Origin: Conexibacter stalactiti
Lineage (GTDB): Bacteria > Actinomycetota > Thermoleophilia > Solirubrobacterales > Solirubrobacteraceae
DNA length: 64,000 nt
Assembly (NCBI RefSeq): GCF_035967765.1
Contig: NZ_JAYWIT010000002.1
Direction: 5' to 3' (one strand)
The notes beneath the pieces are model-generated. The model ran no database searches, had not been told where the DNA came from, and saw only the letters and a list, made by a program, of their open reading frames with translations. The position numbers and the translations under genes were made by a program. Shown piece by piece: positions 1-8,412 of the stretch (position 1 is the first letter of the stretch; the number at the start of each line of letters is the position of its first letter).

Positions 1-387
1 GGGACCGGCGGCGGTGGCGGAACCGGCGGCGGGGGTCAGGGCGGCGGCCAGCCCGCGCCCGCGCCCGACCGCGTCGCGCCGGCCGTGCGCAAGCTGTCGC
101 TCTCCGGCGCGCGGCTGTCGCGCCGCGGCAAGGGCCTGAAGGTCGCCTACCGGCTGTCGGAGCGGGCGACGCTGAAGCTGACGGTCGTGCGCGCCGGCAA
201 GCGCGGCAGAACGGTCGCGCGCGCAGCGCTGACGGGGCGCCCCGCAGGCCCCGGCGCTTTCCGGCTGCGCGCCCGCGTCGGTGGCAGAGCGCTCGCACCT
301 GGCCGCTACCGACTGCTCGTGACGGCGGTCGACGCTGCCGGCAACCGCGGCAGAGCCGTCGCGGTCGCCTTCCGCGTGGTGCGCTGA
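1..387 (+). CDS. C-terminal end of a Gly/Pro-rich surface or secreted protein (5' partial)
   Basis: The frame is open from base 1 to a TGA at 385-387. It begins with a Gly/Thr linker, then a Pro-Ala stretch, then about 100 residues with alternating basic and hydrophobic residues (RKLSLSGARLSRRGKGLKV ... RAVAVAFRVVR). This pattern, a flexible linker followed by a beta-rich tail with a conserved 'A VDAAGNRGRAV' end, is usual for Ig-like C-terminal modules of exported actinobacterial proteins. The main domain lies upstream of the window, so no function can be assigned. Arg codons include several AGA triplets (for example GGC AGA ACG), the codon habit seen through the whole window. Confidence 0.6.
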   Translation, partial: GTGGGGGTGGGGQGGGQPAPAPDRVAPAVRKLSLSGARLSRRGKGLKVAYRLSERATLKLTVVRAGKRGRTVARAALTGRPAGPGAFRLRARVGGRALAPGRYRLLVTAVDAAGNRGRAVAVAFRVVR

Positions 388-476
388 CGGATCCCGGGGC
401 GGCGCGCCGCGCCGCCCCTTCCGCTCGGCAGGGAACCGTCACGCGGTCCGTGCGGCTCAGGCATGCTGCGCAGACC

Positions 477-1499
477 ATGCGCATCGGTGCGATCTGCGAG
501 TGGAAGGTCAACGCCCACTACCGCCACCTGATCCCGCTGGCCGCGCTCAGAGCGCGCGGCCACGAGGTCGTTCACGCGACAGAGGGGATCGACGCGCACG
601 ACGCGCGCTCGCGGCCGGAGCTGTTGCGCGGCTGCGACGTGATCCTCGGCTACCGCGCGCTGGAGGAGCTGGAGGTGAAGGGCGTGCGGACGGCGATCGC
701 GCGCGGCGCGGCATTCGTGTGGGACACCGACGACGACCTCAGCGCGCTGCCGAGAGAGAGCCCCTACTACAGAACCCACGGCGGCCGTCAGGCGCAGCGG
801 ATCTTCGCTCACACGGTCGCGATCGCGCGCGCCGCGCATGTCGTGACGACGTCGACGACGGCGCTCGCGGAGCGCTACCGCGGCGAGGGGATCGAGCGGA
901 TCGAGACGATCGACAACCACCTCGCCGGCGGTGCCGCGTCAGCCGGCCGCAGGCGGCACGACGGCATCACGATCGGCTGGACCGCGGGGCTCGAGCACGC
1001 CTCCGAGCTGCCGCGGATCCCGATCGTGGACACGCTGCGGCGGCTGCTCGATGCCCATCCGCAGCTGCGCGTCACGACGCTCGGACTCGACCTCGACCTG
1101 CCGTCGGAGCGCTACGCCCACCACGCGGAGGTCCGCTTCGACCAGCTGCAGGAGTTCGCCGGCGGCTGGGACGTCGGGATCGCGCCGCTCGCGGACATCC
1201 CCTTCAACCGCACCCGCTCGAGCGTGAAGCTGAAGGAGTACGCCTCCGCCGGGACGCCGTGGCTCGCCTCGCCGATAGGACCGTACGCCGGGCTCGGCGA
1301 GGCGCAGGGCGGCCGGCTGGTCGCCGACGACGGCTGGTTCGACGCGCTCGACGACCTGGTCCGCCACCGCTTCGCGCGCGGCCGTCTCGGCCGCAGAGCG
1401 CGCGCGTGGGCCAAGACGCAGACGATCGACGCGGTCGCCGGGCGCTGGGAGGCGGTGCTGGAGGAGGCCGTGCAGCGGCGCCGGGCGCAGGGGCGCTAG
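477..1499 (+). CDS. Glycosyltransferase, GT4-like fold
   Basis: A 340-residue cytosolic protein with the two-Rossmann-fold layout of GT-B glycosyltransferases. The N-terminal half opens MRIGAICEWKVNAHYRHL and holds the acidic patch WDTDDDL near residue 90. The C-terminal half holds a GWTAG segment near residue 165, WDVGIAPL, and the sugar-nucleotide-binding-like motif SVKLKEYASAGTPWLAS near residue 255. The start is placed at ATG 477, where the family-like sequence begins. An in-frame start at 450 would only add nine residues. The sugar donor and acceptor cannot be told from the sequence. Its stop codon overlaps that of the convergent response regulator by a few bases. Confidence 0.8.
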   Translation: MRIGAICEWKVNAHYRHLIPLAALRARGHEVVHATEGIDAHDARSRPELLRGCDVILGYRALEELEVKGVRTAIARGAAFVWDTDDDLSALPRESPYYRTHGGRQAQRIFAHTVAIARAAHVVTTSTTALAERYRGEGIERIETIDNHLAGGAASAGRRRHDGITIGWTAGLEHASELPRIPIVDTLRRLLDAHPQLRVTTLGLDLDLPSERYAHHAEVRFDQLQEFAGGWDVGIAPLADIPFNRTRSSVKLKEYASAGTPWLASPIGPYAGLGEAQGGRLVADDGWFDALDDLVRHRFARGRLGRRARAWAKTQTIDAVAGRWEAVLEEAVQRRRAQGR

Positions 1500-2155
1500 C
1501 CGCTGCCCTGCAGGTAGGTCAGCACCGCCAGCACGCGGCGGTGGTCGGTCTCCGACGGGGGCAGCGAGAGCTTGCCGAAGATGTTGGAGATGTGCTTCTC
1601 GACGGCGCCCTCGGTGACGACGAGCGCGGCGGCGATCGCGCCGTTGGAGCGGCCTTCGGCCATCAGCTCCAGCACCTCCTTCTCGCGCGGGGTGAGGTCG
1701 TCGAGCGGGCCGTCGTGTCCGCGCCGCGTGACGAGCTGGGCGACGACCTCCGGGTCCATCGCGGTGCCGCCGCCGGCGACCCGCTCGACCGCGTCGACGA
1801 ACTCGCGCACGTCGGCGATGCGGTCCTTCAGCAGGTAGCCGACGCCGCCCTGGCCGTCGGCGAGCAGCTCGGTCGCGTAGGTCTCCTCGACGTACTGCGA
1901 GACGATCAGGATCGCCGTCCCCGGCACGCGCTTGCGCGCCTCCAGCGCCGCGCGCACGCCCTCGTCGCGGAACGACGGCGGCAGCCGCACGTCGCAGACG
2001 GCGATGTCGGGCTTGTGGCCGGAGACCGCGCGCACGAGCGCGTCGCCGTCCTCGACCGCGGCGACGACCTCGTGGCCGCTGTCGCGCAGCAGCCGGATCA
2101 TGCCGTCGCGCAGCAGCGCGAGGTCCTCGGCAATCACCACCCGCACGTCGCGCAC
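1496..2155 (-). CDS. NarL/FixJ-family response regulator
   Basis: A 219-residue two-domain regulator. The receiver domain (about residues 1-125) begins VRDVRVVIAEDLALLRDGM. The acidic pair is E10-D11, and the phospho-acceptor is D55 in DIAVCDVRLPP. The C-terminal LuxR-type HTH reads LTPREKEVLELMAEGRSNG with the recognition part VEKHISNIFGKL. A GTG at 2155 fits the usual family start; upstream in-frame codons would add a non-conserved leader. It lies 117 bp downstream of the sensor kinase and very probably receives phosphate from it. The signal and the target genes are unknown. Confidence 0.9.
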   Translation of the reverse strand: MRDVRVVIAEDLALLRDGMIRLLRDSGHEVVAAVEDGDALVRAVSGHKPDIAVCDVRLPPSFRDEGVRAALEARKRVPGTAILIVSQYVEETYATELLADGQGGVGYLLKDRIADVREFVDAVERVAGGGTAMDPEVVAQLVTRRGHDGPLDDLTPREKEVLELMAEGRSNGAIAAALVVTEGAVEKHISNIFGKLSLPPSETDHRRVLAVLTYLQGSG

Positions 2156-2272
2156 CTTTGCGGGCTGTGGTGGTGATTGCTGAGGCAATCGCACGCAGAC
2201 CATCGAGCTTCGAACAGCTGCATGCGATTGCCCGCGATGACGACGCGCATCAGGGGTGGTGCCGGGCGGGTT

Positions 2273-3562
2273 TCACGACCCGCACGGTACCTCGGCGTGC
2301 AACGTCGTGCCGCTGGAGCGCGGCGAGACGACATGCAGCTCGCCGTCGAGCGCCTCGATGCGGCGGCGCAGGCCGAGCAGTCCGCTGCCCTCGGGGTCGG
2401 CCCCGCCGACGCCGTCGTCGGCGATCTCGATCACGAGCTGGCCGTCGCTCATCGACAGGCGCACGAGCACGCGCAGCGCGCGGCTGTGCTTGGTCGCGTT
2501 CGCGAGCGCCTCGGCGACGACGAAGTAGGCGGCCGCCTCGACCGCCGGCGGCAGCCGGTCGGGCACGTCGGCCTCGATCGTGACGGCCAGCGGCGAGCGC
2601 GCGGCGAGCGCGGTGACGGCCGCCGCGAGCCCGCGGTCGGTGAGGATCGGCGGGTGGATCCCGCGCGCGAGGTCGCGCAGCTCGGTGAGCGCGGTCTTCG
2701 CCTCGCCGCGCGCCTCCGCCAGCAGCTCGCGCGCCTGCTCGGGATCGCTGTCGAACTTGTCCTCGGCCATGCCGAGGTTGAGCGCGAGCGCGACCAGGCG
2801 CGCCTGCGCGCCGTCGTGCAGGTCGCGCTCGATCCGCTGCAGCTCGGCGGCCTGCGCGTTGACGGCGCCGGCCCGCGTCGTCGTCAGCACCTCGACGCGC
2901 TCGGCGAGCTGCTCCTCACGGCTGGGGCGCAGCAGCGGGCGCATCAGCGCCAGCTCGGCGACCGTCAGCAGCCGCACGAGCCAGCCGGCGACGGGGATCA
3001 GCAGCAGGCCGATGGCGGCGGTCAGCAGCGCGAGCGGGAGCGTGTCGACCTCGTAGATGCCGACGTTGGCCGACTCCGGCAGCGCCCAGTACCAGGCGGG
3101 CAGCGTGACGAGGCCGAGCACGAGGCCCCAGATCGTCACGACGAAGACCGAGATCGCGAAGCCGACCGTGCCGCACAGCAGCGTCCAGGCGCAGTCCTTC
3201 CACGTCGCCGGATCCTTCGCCATGAACTTCAGCTTCTGGAACCAGCCGCTGCCGCGCGGGGCGTCGCGGTAGCGCTCGGCGATCGGGCCGTCCTGCACCA
3301 GAGCGGCGCGGCGCCGCTCCAGCCGCGCGAACCAGCGGAAGCAGTAGAAGGAGCCGAGCGCGACGAACAGGCCGATCAGGAAGATCAGCAGCGACAGCGT
3401 CACCGAGACGGCCGTCACCCACAGCGTGAAGCCGACCACGCTCGTGATCAGGCCGACGCTGTGGAAGGCGAAGTCCCGGCCCCACTGGGCGCCGAGCGGG
3501 CGGAGCGTCATCGTCGGCGGGTCGAAGGCCACGGTCGGATCATCGTGCATCGCGTCGGTCAT
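2273..3562 (-). CDS. NarL-system sensor histidine kinase with membrane sensor domain
   Basis: A 429-residue HPK7-type kinase. The N-terminal third has four to five hydrophobic segments (for example VGLITSVVGFTLWVTAVSVT and LLIFLIGLFVALGSFYCF). They form a 'putative sensor' membrane domain. The phosphorylation motif of the HisKA_3 domain is IERDLHDGAQARLVALALN. The ATPase domain shows EALANATKHSRA (N box) and IADDGVGGADPEGSGLLGL (G boxes). The start is put at ATG 3562 (MTDAMHDDP); the longer frame adds a Pro/Arg-rich stretch that looks non-coding. It forms an operon-like pair with the response regulator at 1496-2155. Confidence 0.88.
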   Translation of the reverse strand: MTDAMHDDPTVAFDPPTMTLRPLGAQWGRDFAFHSVGLITSVVGFTLWVTAVSVTLSLLIFLIGLFVALGSFYCFRWFARLERRRAALVQDGPIAERYRDAPRGSGWFQKLKFMAKDPATWKDCAWTLLCGTVGFAISVFVVTIWGLVLGLVTLPAWYWALPESANVGIYEVDTLPLALLTAAIGLLLIPVAGWLVRLLTVAELALMRPLLRPSREEQLAERVEVLTTTRAGAVNAQAAELQRIERDLHDGAQARLVALALNLGMAEDKFDSDPEQARELLAEARGEAKTALTELRDLARGIHPPILTDRGLAAAVTALAARSPLAVTIEADVPDRLPPAVEAAAYFVVAEALANATKHSRALRVLVRLSMSDGQLVIEIADDGVGGADPEGSGLLGLRRRIEALDGELHVVSPRSSGTTLHAEVPCGS

Positions 3563-3701
3563 GGGGGAGAGCATCCCGCGCGGGTGGGGTCCGCGCCATG
3601 GCGCTCGCGGGCGTTCCGGGTTGGGGTTAACCCGACCACGGGTGGGGCGGGGCGCGGGCGGCACGAGGGGCGCCGCCGGCGCGGGCGGGTGCCGGCCCGG
3701 C

Positions 3702-3740
3702 AACGACGAAGGCCCGCCGGGTGGGCGGGCCTTCGTCGTT
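3702..3740 (-). terminator. Rho-independent terminator of tRNA-Leu
   Basis: A near-perfect hairpin lies directly downstream of tRNA-Leu on the minus strand. The arm AACGACGAAGGCCCGCC pairs with its complement across a GGGT loop. The stem is about 17 bp. The outer TTCGTCGTT serves as the weak U-tract, the same tail used by three other terminators in this window. Confidence 0.75.
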
Positions 3741-3744
3741 TCAG

Positions 3745-3828
3745 TGCGGCTGAGAGGACTTGAACCTCCACGAGCCGAAGCTCACAGGCACCTGAAGCCT
3801 GCGCGTCTACCGATTCCGCCACAGCCGC
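3745..3828 (-). tRNA. tRNA-Leu(CAG)
   Basis: An 84-nt class II tRNA. The acceptor stem GCGGCTG pairs with CAGCCGC, with discriminator A at 3745. The anticodon arm CAGGC-TTCAGGT-GCCTG gives anticodon CAG. A long variable arm (GAGCTTCGGCTC) is present. The T arm carries GGTTCAAGTCC. CCA is not encoded. Confidence 0.95.
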
Positions 3829-3932
3829 AGGGAACGGTCTCGGAAAGGTACACGGTACGGGCCCTCGAACGCGTTGCGACCCCCGTCGCGTTCGCTCCCG
3901 CCAGCCGCACCGCGCCCGCCGTTGCCGCTTTG

Positions 3933-5342
3933 CTACTCTGATCGCCCCCTGCCGCTATCGTCTAGGGGACTAGGACGCCGCCCTCTCACGGCGGAAACCG
4001 GGGTTCGAATCCCCGTAGCGGTACTACGAGAAAGCCCTGCAAATGCGGGGCTTTCTTTTTGCCCCGGGTCGAAGTTGCCGTGGCTACGGCCCTCGTTCGT
4101 GCACAAAACGTGCACACCAGATCCGTCCGCCGCCGTTCCGGAGCGGCCCTCCAGGCGGCGCATCACCTCCGCCCGCGCGGCTTCGACCTCGGCTTCCGCG
4201 TCGATCGGCGGCTGCTCGGCGTACTCGTCGAACAGGTGCCCGTATGTGTCGAGCACGTGTCTCTCGCTCGTTCCGATCTGTCTCGCGACGTAGTGGACGA
4301 GCAGCCCCGCGGCCAGCAGCAACGAGCAGCGTGTATGGCGCAGGGTGTACGGCTTTGGCACGACCGAGAGCCCTGCGAGCCTGCACGCTTTGCCCCAGCG
4401 TCTGGCGCGCCACACCTGCCAGTCGGATCTCGTCCAGCCGTGATCGGGATCGGCCCCAGGCAGGATCAGCGAGTCCAGCGGAGGCCGACCGCACGCGACG
4501 TAGTACGTCTCCAAGTCGCGGTAGAGAAGGTTGGTCATGCGCGGTGAGCGTCGCTGCCGGTTCTTAGTGGGCTTGAATGTGCCATCCGGGTTCGTGGCGC
4601 GCTCGATTCGGATCGTGTTGCTGAGCGCGTCCTCCCAGCGATGACCTCGGAGCTCCCCTGGTCGCTCGCCAAGGTACGCCAACAGGCTGACGATCGTCGC
4701 GTCGCGCAGGCGGGTCAGCTCGTCCCGCTCATCCGGGATGACGTAGCCCGAGACCCAGCGCCCGTTTCGAAGGCGTCTCGGCACGACGCTGTCCATCGGC
4801 CCGGCGATGATCGCGCGGATGCTCTCGACGAGGATCGGCGGAAGCGGGCGAACGCCATCTCGGTAGTCCGGCTTGGGCGCTCTGACGAGCCCAAGGGGGT
4901 TGCCGACAATCTCCTCCGACTCGGCTGCATGGGTCAGGATCGACGACAGCACCGTCCGCACCTTCTCGATCGTCCCCGTCCCCATGCCGAGAGCGACGAG
5001 CTCCGCCTGCCACGAACGCAGGCCCCGAACGGTCAGTTCCGTCACGGCCAGTTCACCGAGCGCCGGTTGGATGTGCAGCTCGTAGACCTCGGCGTAGCGA
5101 TCTCGGGTCGACTGCTCGAGGGTAACGGCGTGCTCGGGGGTCCATCTCGCCACGACCCACTCGTCGAGCGTCAGCGCTCTTTTCGTCAGCTGTTCGACTG
5201 CGAGTGGACCGAGCTGTCTCCGGCGCTGCACCTCGCGGTCCCATGCTTCGGCGTCCTTCTTGAGCTCGAACCGCCGGCCGCGCTGCGCGCCACCCTCTCG
5301 CCAGCGGACCAGCCACTTCCCGTCGACCTTCTGAACCGACAT
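3933..5342 (-). CDS. int: Tyrosine site-specific recombinase (integrase)
   Basis: A 469-residue phage-type integrase that should excise and integrate the element at tRNA-Glu. The N-terminal arm-binding part opens MSVQKVDGKWLVRWREGG. A SAM-like core-binding domain covers about residues 60-155 (DEWVVARWTPEHAVTLEQS). The catalytic domain has Arg in GERPGELRGHRW, the box YTLRHT and the Tyr nucleophile in DTYGHLFDE. Two positions deviate from the family consensus: HxLRH reads YTLRH, and LGHSS before the Tyr reads IGTSE. The last ~30 residues (GIRTPVSAV...) are merely the antisense of tRNA-Glu and its terminator, so the functional protein probably ends earlier in family terms. The HTH protein upstream (5397-5822) may be its excisionase. 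Confidence 0.88.
   Translation of the reverse strand: MSVQKVDGKWLVRWREGGAQRGRRFELKKDAEAWDREVQRRRQLGPLAVEQLTKRALTLDEWVVARWTPEHAVTLEQSTRDRYAEVYELHIQPALGELAVTELTVRGLRSWQAELVALGMGTGTIEKVRTVLSSILTHAAESEEIVGNPLGLVRAPKPDYRDGVRPLPPILVESIRAIIAGPMDSVVPRRLRNGRWVSGYVIPDERDELTRLRDATIVSLLAYLGERPGELRGHRWEDALSNTIRIERATNPDGTFKPTKNRQRRSPRMTNLLYRDLETYYVACGRPPLDSLILPGADPDHGWTRSDWQVWRARRWGKACRLAGLSVVPKPYTLRHTRCSLLLAAGLLVHYVARQIGTSERHVLDTYGHLFDEYAEQPPIDAEAEVEAARAEVMRRLEGRSGTAADGSGVHVLCTNEGRSHGNFDPGQKESPAFAGLSRSTATGIRTPVSAVRGRRPSPLDDSGRGRSE
3951..4023 (+). tRNA. tRNA-Glu(CTC), integration site
   Basis: A 73-nt tRNA. The acceptor GCCGCTA pairs with TAGCGGT (first pair G-U). The anticodon arm CCGCC-CTCTCAC-GGCGG gives CTC. 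The T arm is CCGGGGTTCGAATCCCCG. Its 3' end abuts the integrative element, and the integrase gene on the opposite strand runs through it from end to end. The tRNA itself appears intact after integration. Confidence 0.95.
4031..4060 (+). terminator. Rho-independent terminator of tRNA-Glu
   Basis: The hairpin AAAGCCCTGC-AAAT-GCGGGGCTTT is followed by CTTTTT, a classical T-tract. It follows the tRNA by 7 bp. It lies inside the integrase reading frame on the minus strand, so it is either part of the attachment core or was supplied by the element. Confidence 0.8.
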
Positions 5343-5396
5343 TTCGTTCCTCCAAGTGTTCGTTCTCTTGGCACCTTAGGACGCAGATGCGACAGC

Positions 5397-5822
5397 TCAC
5401 GAGCGCCGGCGTCGCCCCCGGATCGCTCCTGCCACATCTGTGTTGGAAGTTGCCGAGGCCGGGCGGCGAGAGACCGTTCCGCGACTGCCGGCAGGGAGAA
5501 CCTTGAGATCGGGTGCGACGAATCGCCACTGCCCGCCCACGCGGCGAGCCCCGACTACGCGACCCGCCCGCGCGGCTCGCTCGAGCGTCTTCGGATGGAT
5601 CTTGAGATGAGCTGCGGCGGCCGTCGTGTCGAGCAGACCTTGGGGTCGAACCTGCTCGAGGTACGGGCTAAGGCGCTGCGCCAGGACGATGAGCCCTTCC
5701 TCGTCAAGCGCTTCGATCAAAGCGGTGGCCAGATCCGCGTCGAGACTGCGCGTTGCCGACGACGTCGTGCGGCCAGCACGTGCTGCCGCAGGCGGCTCAT
5801 TGGGATGTGAGGGCAGCGACAC
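5397..5822 (-). CDS. Small HTH protein, excisionase-like
   Basis: A 141-residue protein with a MerR/excisionase-type helix-turn-helix around residues 62-105: LLDTTAAAAHLKIHPKTLER, then ARRVGGQWRFVAPDL (wing). The tail is basic and disordered. Proteins of this form next to an integrase usually act as recombination directionality factor or regulator. The start is GTG at 5822 with a GAAGGG a few bases upstream. It lies 54 bp upstream of the integrase on the same strand, so they are probably co-transcribed. A role as a plain repressor cannot be excluded. Confidence 0.6.
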   Translation of the reverse strand: MSLPSHPNEPPAAARAGRTTSSATRSLDADLATALIEALDEEGLIVLAQRLSPYLEQVRPQGLLDTTAAAAHLKIHPKTLERAARAGRVVGARRVGGQWRFVAPDLKVLPAGSRGTVSRRPASATSNTDVAGAIRGRRRRS

Positions 5823-5901
5823 GTCCCTTCATGTCGTAAATCCGCCGAAGGACACCCCTCTGGATTCGGCCCGACCGCAGGTCGCGTTTGTCGCTGGCTC
5901 G

Positions 5902-6462
5902 TCAGCCCCAGCGTGGCTCGCTGGGAAGCGACAACGGTGCTGCCGCCTCGGCTCGCTCGGCCTGCGCGAAGATCGCGTCGCGGAGCCCAGTCAGCGTGTC
6001 GGCCCCGATGATCGTCGGCCGCTCGCCCAGCCAGACCGGAAGGTGCCGGTCGCCGACGACGACCCCAGAGGCCTCGGGATAGACGTGCTCGCGCGGCGCG
6101 GCGTGCGAATCCATGATGCAGACGACTGCGAGGACGTGCGGCCGGTCGATTCTGAGCAACTCCGCGATGGCCTGCGCCTGGCAATCGGCCTCGGCGAGAT
6201 GCTCGTACCGCGGGCTGGGCCCTCCGGGCACCACGACTGCGACTCCGCCCGGACCGATGAGGCCGTGTCGAATCTCGACGCGGCCGATCCGGAGCTCTTG
6301 CAGCAACAGCCACCCGGAGATCTCCAACGCCTCTCGGCTTGTCTCGAGCAAGCGGGCAGCGTGAGCGCGAACCTCGCCTTCACCTGCCACTCGCGCCAGC
6401 GCTCTGAGAGCGCTGACGGCGAAGGGCGATTCGAGTCTCGAGGTCAGGGGCTCCAGTGCCAT
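5902..6462 (-). CDS. NERD-like (nuclease-related) domain protein
   Basis: A 186-residue protein. The middle part resembles the NERD fold: EISGWLLLQELRIGRVEIRH, then IGPGGVAVVVPGG. Further on come QAQAIAELLRIDRPHVLAVV with CIMD and the closing strand VVVGDRHLPVWLG. The usual nuclease residues of NERD (a clear Asp-x-Lys pair) are not obvious, so the match is structural in style and uncertain. ATG 6462 is preceded by AGGAG. Longer in-frame starts reach 6636 but add Arg-rich sequence that overlaps the divergent promoter region. It sits between the excisionase-like gene and the divergent sigma-factor gene. Confidence 0.45.
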   Translation of the reverse strand: MALEPLTSRLESPFAVSALRALARVAGEGEVRAHAARLLETSREALEISGWLLLQELRIGRVEIRHGLIGPGGVAVVVPGGPSPRYEHLAEADCQAQAIAELLRIDRPHVLAVVCIMDSHAAPREHVYPEASGVVVGDRHLPVWLGERPTIIGADTLTGLRDAIFAQAERAEAAAPLSLPSEPRWG

Positions 6463-6835
6463 CGGAACACCGTACTCCTGCGCGACGACGAGATGAAGGG
6501 CGTGGTTTGCCCGAAGTCGGTCAGAGCGCTGGCGCGCCACTCGTCGGTACCACCTGTTTCGGGTAGGTCGAACCTCGATCAACGTCGAGCGCCGTGGTGT
6601 GCCGGATGAGAACGGGTCGAAACGAGCGGCTTCCAAATCCAGGGGGGTGGATTTTCGCGAATCTACGACGAGGTCGCATGAAACCGCGCGCGCGAGGCGG
6701 TCGCCGCTCAGGGTCCCAGCTGGTGAGGGGGGCGTGAGGACGGTGGGTGCACTCCGGATTAGGCAGCCGGTCGGACGACGAGTCCGACGTCAGAGCGCCG
6801 CTTGCAGTTCGTCGACGACAACAGTCAGCGCTTCG
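6463..6835. promoter_or_regulatory. Divergent intergenic region between NERD-like gene and sigma-factor gene
   Basis: 373 bp without a convincing gene. It includes an AT-rich stretch (GGTGGATTTTCGCGAATC near 6646-6663) that could hold the promoter for the rightward transfer operon. No clear -35/-10 pair could be assigned. Confidence 0.3.
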
Positions 6836-8248
6836 GTGGCTGCGGCCGAGCAGCTCCTCCGCGAGCAGTACGAGCGGCTGAGATCGGAGGTGATCGCGAC
6901 GGTGCGCGTGAAGCTCGCCGCGAGGAACCTCCGGTTCCCGGAGATCGACCTCGAGGCCTGGTACAACGCCGCATGGCACGGGCTGTACCGGACCGTGGCG
7001 GACGACATCGAGGACGTCAGCAACCCTTGTGGCTGGCTCGTCGTCGCGATGGAGCGTCGCGCGATCGACGAGATCCGCCGGCTGCATCCTGATCAGCTCG
7101 CGGAGCTTCCGGAGACCTCGAAGCTCGCCGAAGGTGTGGTCGAGCCCGACTTCGCGGGCCAACTCGATGACATGGATCGCATCCGCAAGTGGCGCAGCGG
7201 TATTCGCCTGCGGCTGTCCAAGCGTGAGCGCCAAGCCGCGGTCCTGCACTTCATCCAAGGCTTCTCTCGCGTCGAGACAGCGGAGCTGCTCGGGGTACCG
7301 CCGCGACGGGCCGACAAGATCTTTGACGCAATCACCACCAAGACAGCCGGCCTGTTGTCGGCGATCGACAGCGGCAGTTGGTGCAATGACGAGCGGTCGC
7401 TGATGGTCGCGTTCGCAGCTGGTGTCCTCGATCCCTCCGGTGAGCGGTACGAGATTGCGCTGCAGCACATCTCGGAATGCGCAGGTTGCGCCGCCTTCGT
7501 GCGGAGCACACGCAACGCCTTCCTGATCATCCCCGCGCCCGCCGTCGTTGGCGTCGCTACGGCGGTCGGCGGCGGGGCCCTCGGCGCCACGCTCGGCCTG
7601 GCTGAAGTCACCTCGACCGGTGCTGGGGCCGGTGTGACCGCGGGCGGCGCGGGACTGTTCAGCGGTTTGGGAGTGAAGACGGCGACGATGTGCGCATCGG
7701 TCGTCTGCGTGACTGGGGCCGGCGCCGGCGTCGCCGTCGTAGAAACCGTGCGGGCACCGAGTACGCCAGCCGAGGCGCGCGCCGCGAGACCGTCGGTGTC
7801 GAGACCAAGGAGGACACTCAATACTGCGATCGATCCAAGACCGATCGTCTCGACTCCACCGGCGACGCCGACGACGACCACCGCCGCCGACCCGCCGAGA
7901 GGGTCCGGTCCAGCGACGTCTCCTAGACCAGCTGCTGGCAGAAGAAGAGCGCGGCCGTCGCCACAACAGCGTGCGCGGGCGAGGGCCTCGGCTGCACAGC
8001 AGCAGCAAGAAGACGAGTTGGGGATCGAGCCGGGCGGGTCAACGGCCCCTGCCAGCTCGACGTCGTCGAGCAGCGCCAGCACAAGTTCGGCGAACTCGAC
8101 GGCTTCCAGCGGAACGAGCGCGTCGAGCGCGTCCACGGCCGGCAGCGGCACCGCGACCGGCAATACCTCCTCTCCGCCACCGTCGCAGAGCAGCCCGTCG
8201 ACCGGCACGCGCGGAGGAGGCACGAACGAGTTCGGCATCGAGCCCTGA
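6836..8248 (+). CDS. ECF-like sigma factor fused to zinc-finger, membrane segment and EFGIE tail
   Basis: About 470 residues. Residues 1-85 resemble sigma region 2 (IDLEAWYNAAWHGLYRT, then WLVVAMERRAIDEIRR). Residues 110-175 resemble region 4 (LSKRERQAAVLHFIQGFSRV, then ETAELLGVPPRRADKI). Next is a ZAS-like motif, HISECAGCAAF, normally found in anti-sigma factors. Two Gly/Ala/Val hydrophobic stretches follow (for example IIPAPAVVGVATAVGGG), then a ~170-residue Pro/Ser/Thr/Ala tail. The tail carries DELGIEPGG midway and ends NEFGIEP. Start is uncertain: GTG 6836 opens the conserved part; the frame is open back to 6599. It heads the transfer operon and may control it. A hairpin terminator follows. 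Confidence 0.6.
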   Translation: MAAAEQLLREQYERLRSEVIATVRVKLAARNLRFPEIDLEAWYNAAWHGLYRTVADDIEDVSNPCGWLVVAMERRAIDEIRRLHPDQLAELPETSKLAEGVVEPDFAGQLDDMDRIRKWRSGIRLRLSKRERQAAVLHFIQGFSRVETAELLGVPPRRADKIFDAITTKTAGLLSAIDSGSWCNDERSLMVAFAAGVLDPSGERYEIALQHISECAGCAAFVRSTRNAFLIIPAPAVVGVATAVGGGALGATLGLAEVTSTGAGAGVTAGGAGLFSGLGVKTATMCASVVCVTGAGAGVAVVETVRAPSTPAEARAARPSVSRPRRTLNTAIDPRPIVSTPPATPTTTTAADPPRGSGPATSPRPAAGRRRARPSPQQRARARASAAQQQQEDELGIEPGGSTAPASSTSSSSASTSSANSTASSGTSASSASTAGSGTATGNTSSPPPSQSSPSTGTRGGGTNEFGIEP

Positions 8249-8268
8249 GCAGCCACCTCCGCGGCCGA

Positions 8269-8319
8269 GGCCCCGTCTTCTCGTCCCGTTGGGGCGAGAA
8301 GACGGGGCCTTTCGTCGTT
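8269..8319 (+). terminator. Hairpin terminator after the sigma-factor gene
   Basis: A 15-bp perfect stem, GGCCCCGTCTTCTCG with its complement, encloses an 11-nt loop and is followed by TTTCGTCGTTAA. It separates the sigma-factor gene from the secretion genes. Confidence 0.8.
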
Positions 8320-8412
8320 AAGGACCGACCAGGCGTTGTCGCAGTTGGTCGTGCGCTGACTGAATTCGCAACCCGCCGGGGTGTCCGAGCGTGAATCCGC
8401 GACGGCGGGTTC

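Larger units (their letters stand above)
3951..4062. other. Putative attL of the integrative element (tRNA-Glu 3' end plus terminator)
   Basis: Chromosomal genes lie to the left. An element-type tyrosine integrase starts its 3' end inside this tRNA and faces it. Site-specific integrases of actinobacterial ICEs commonly use a tRNA 3' end as attB. The matching direct repeat (attR) should be a copy of the tRNA 3' half and is not found in the rest of the window, so the element extends beyond 64 kb. The exact core cannot be fixed from one end. Confidence 0.6.
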
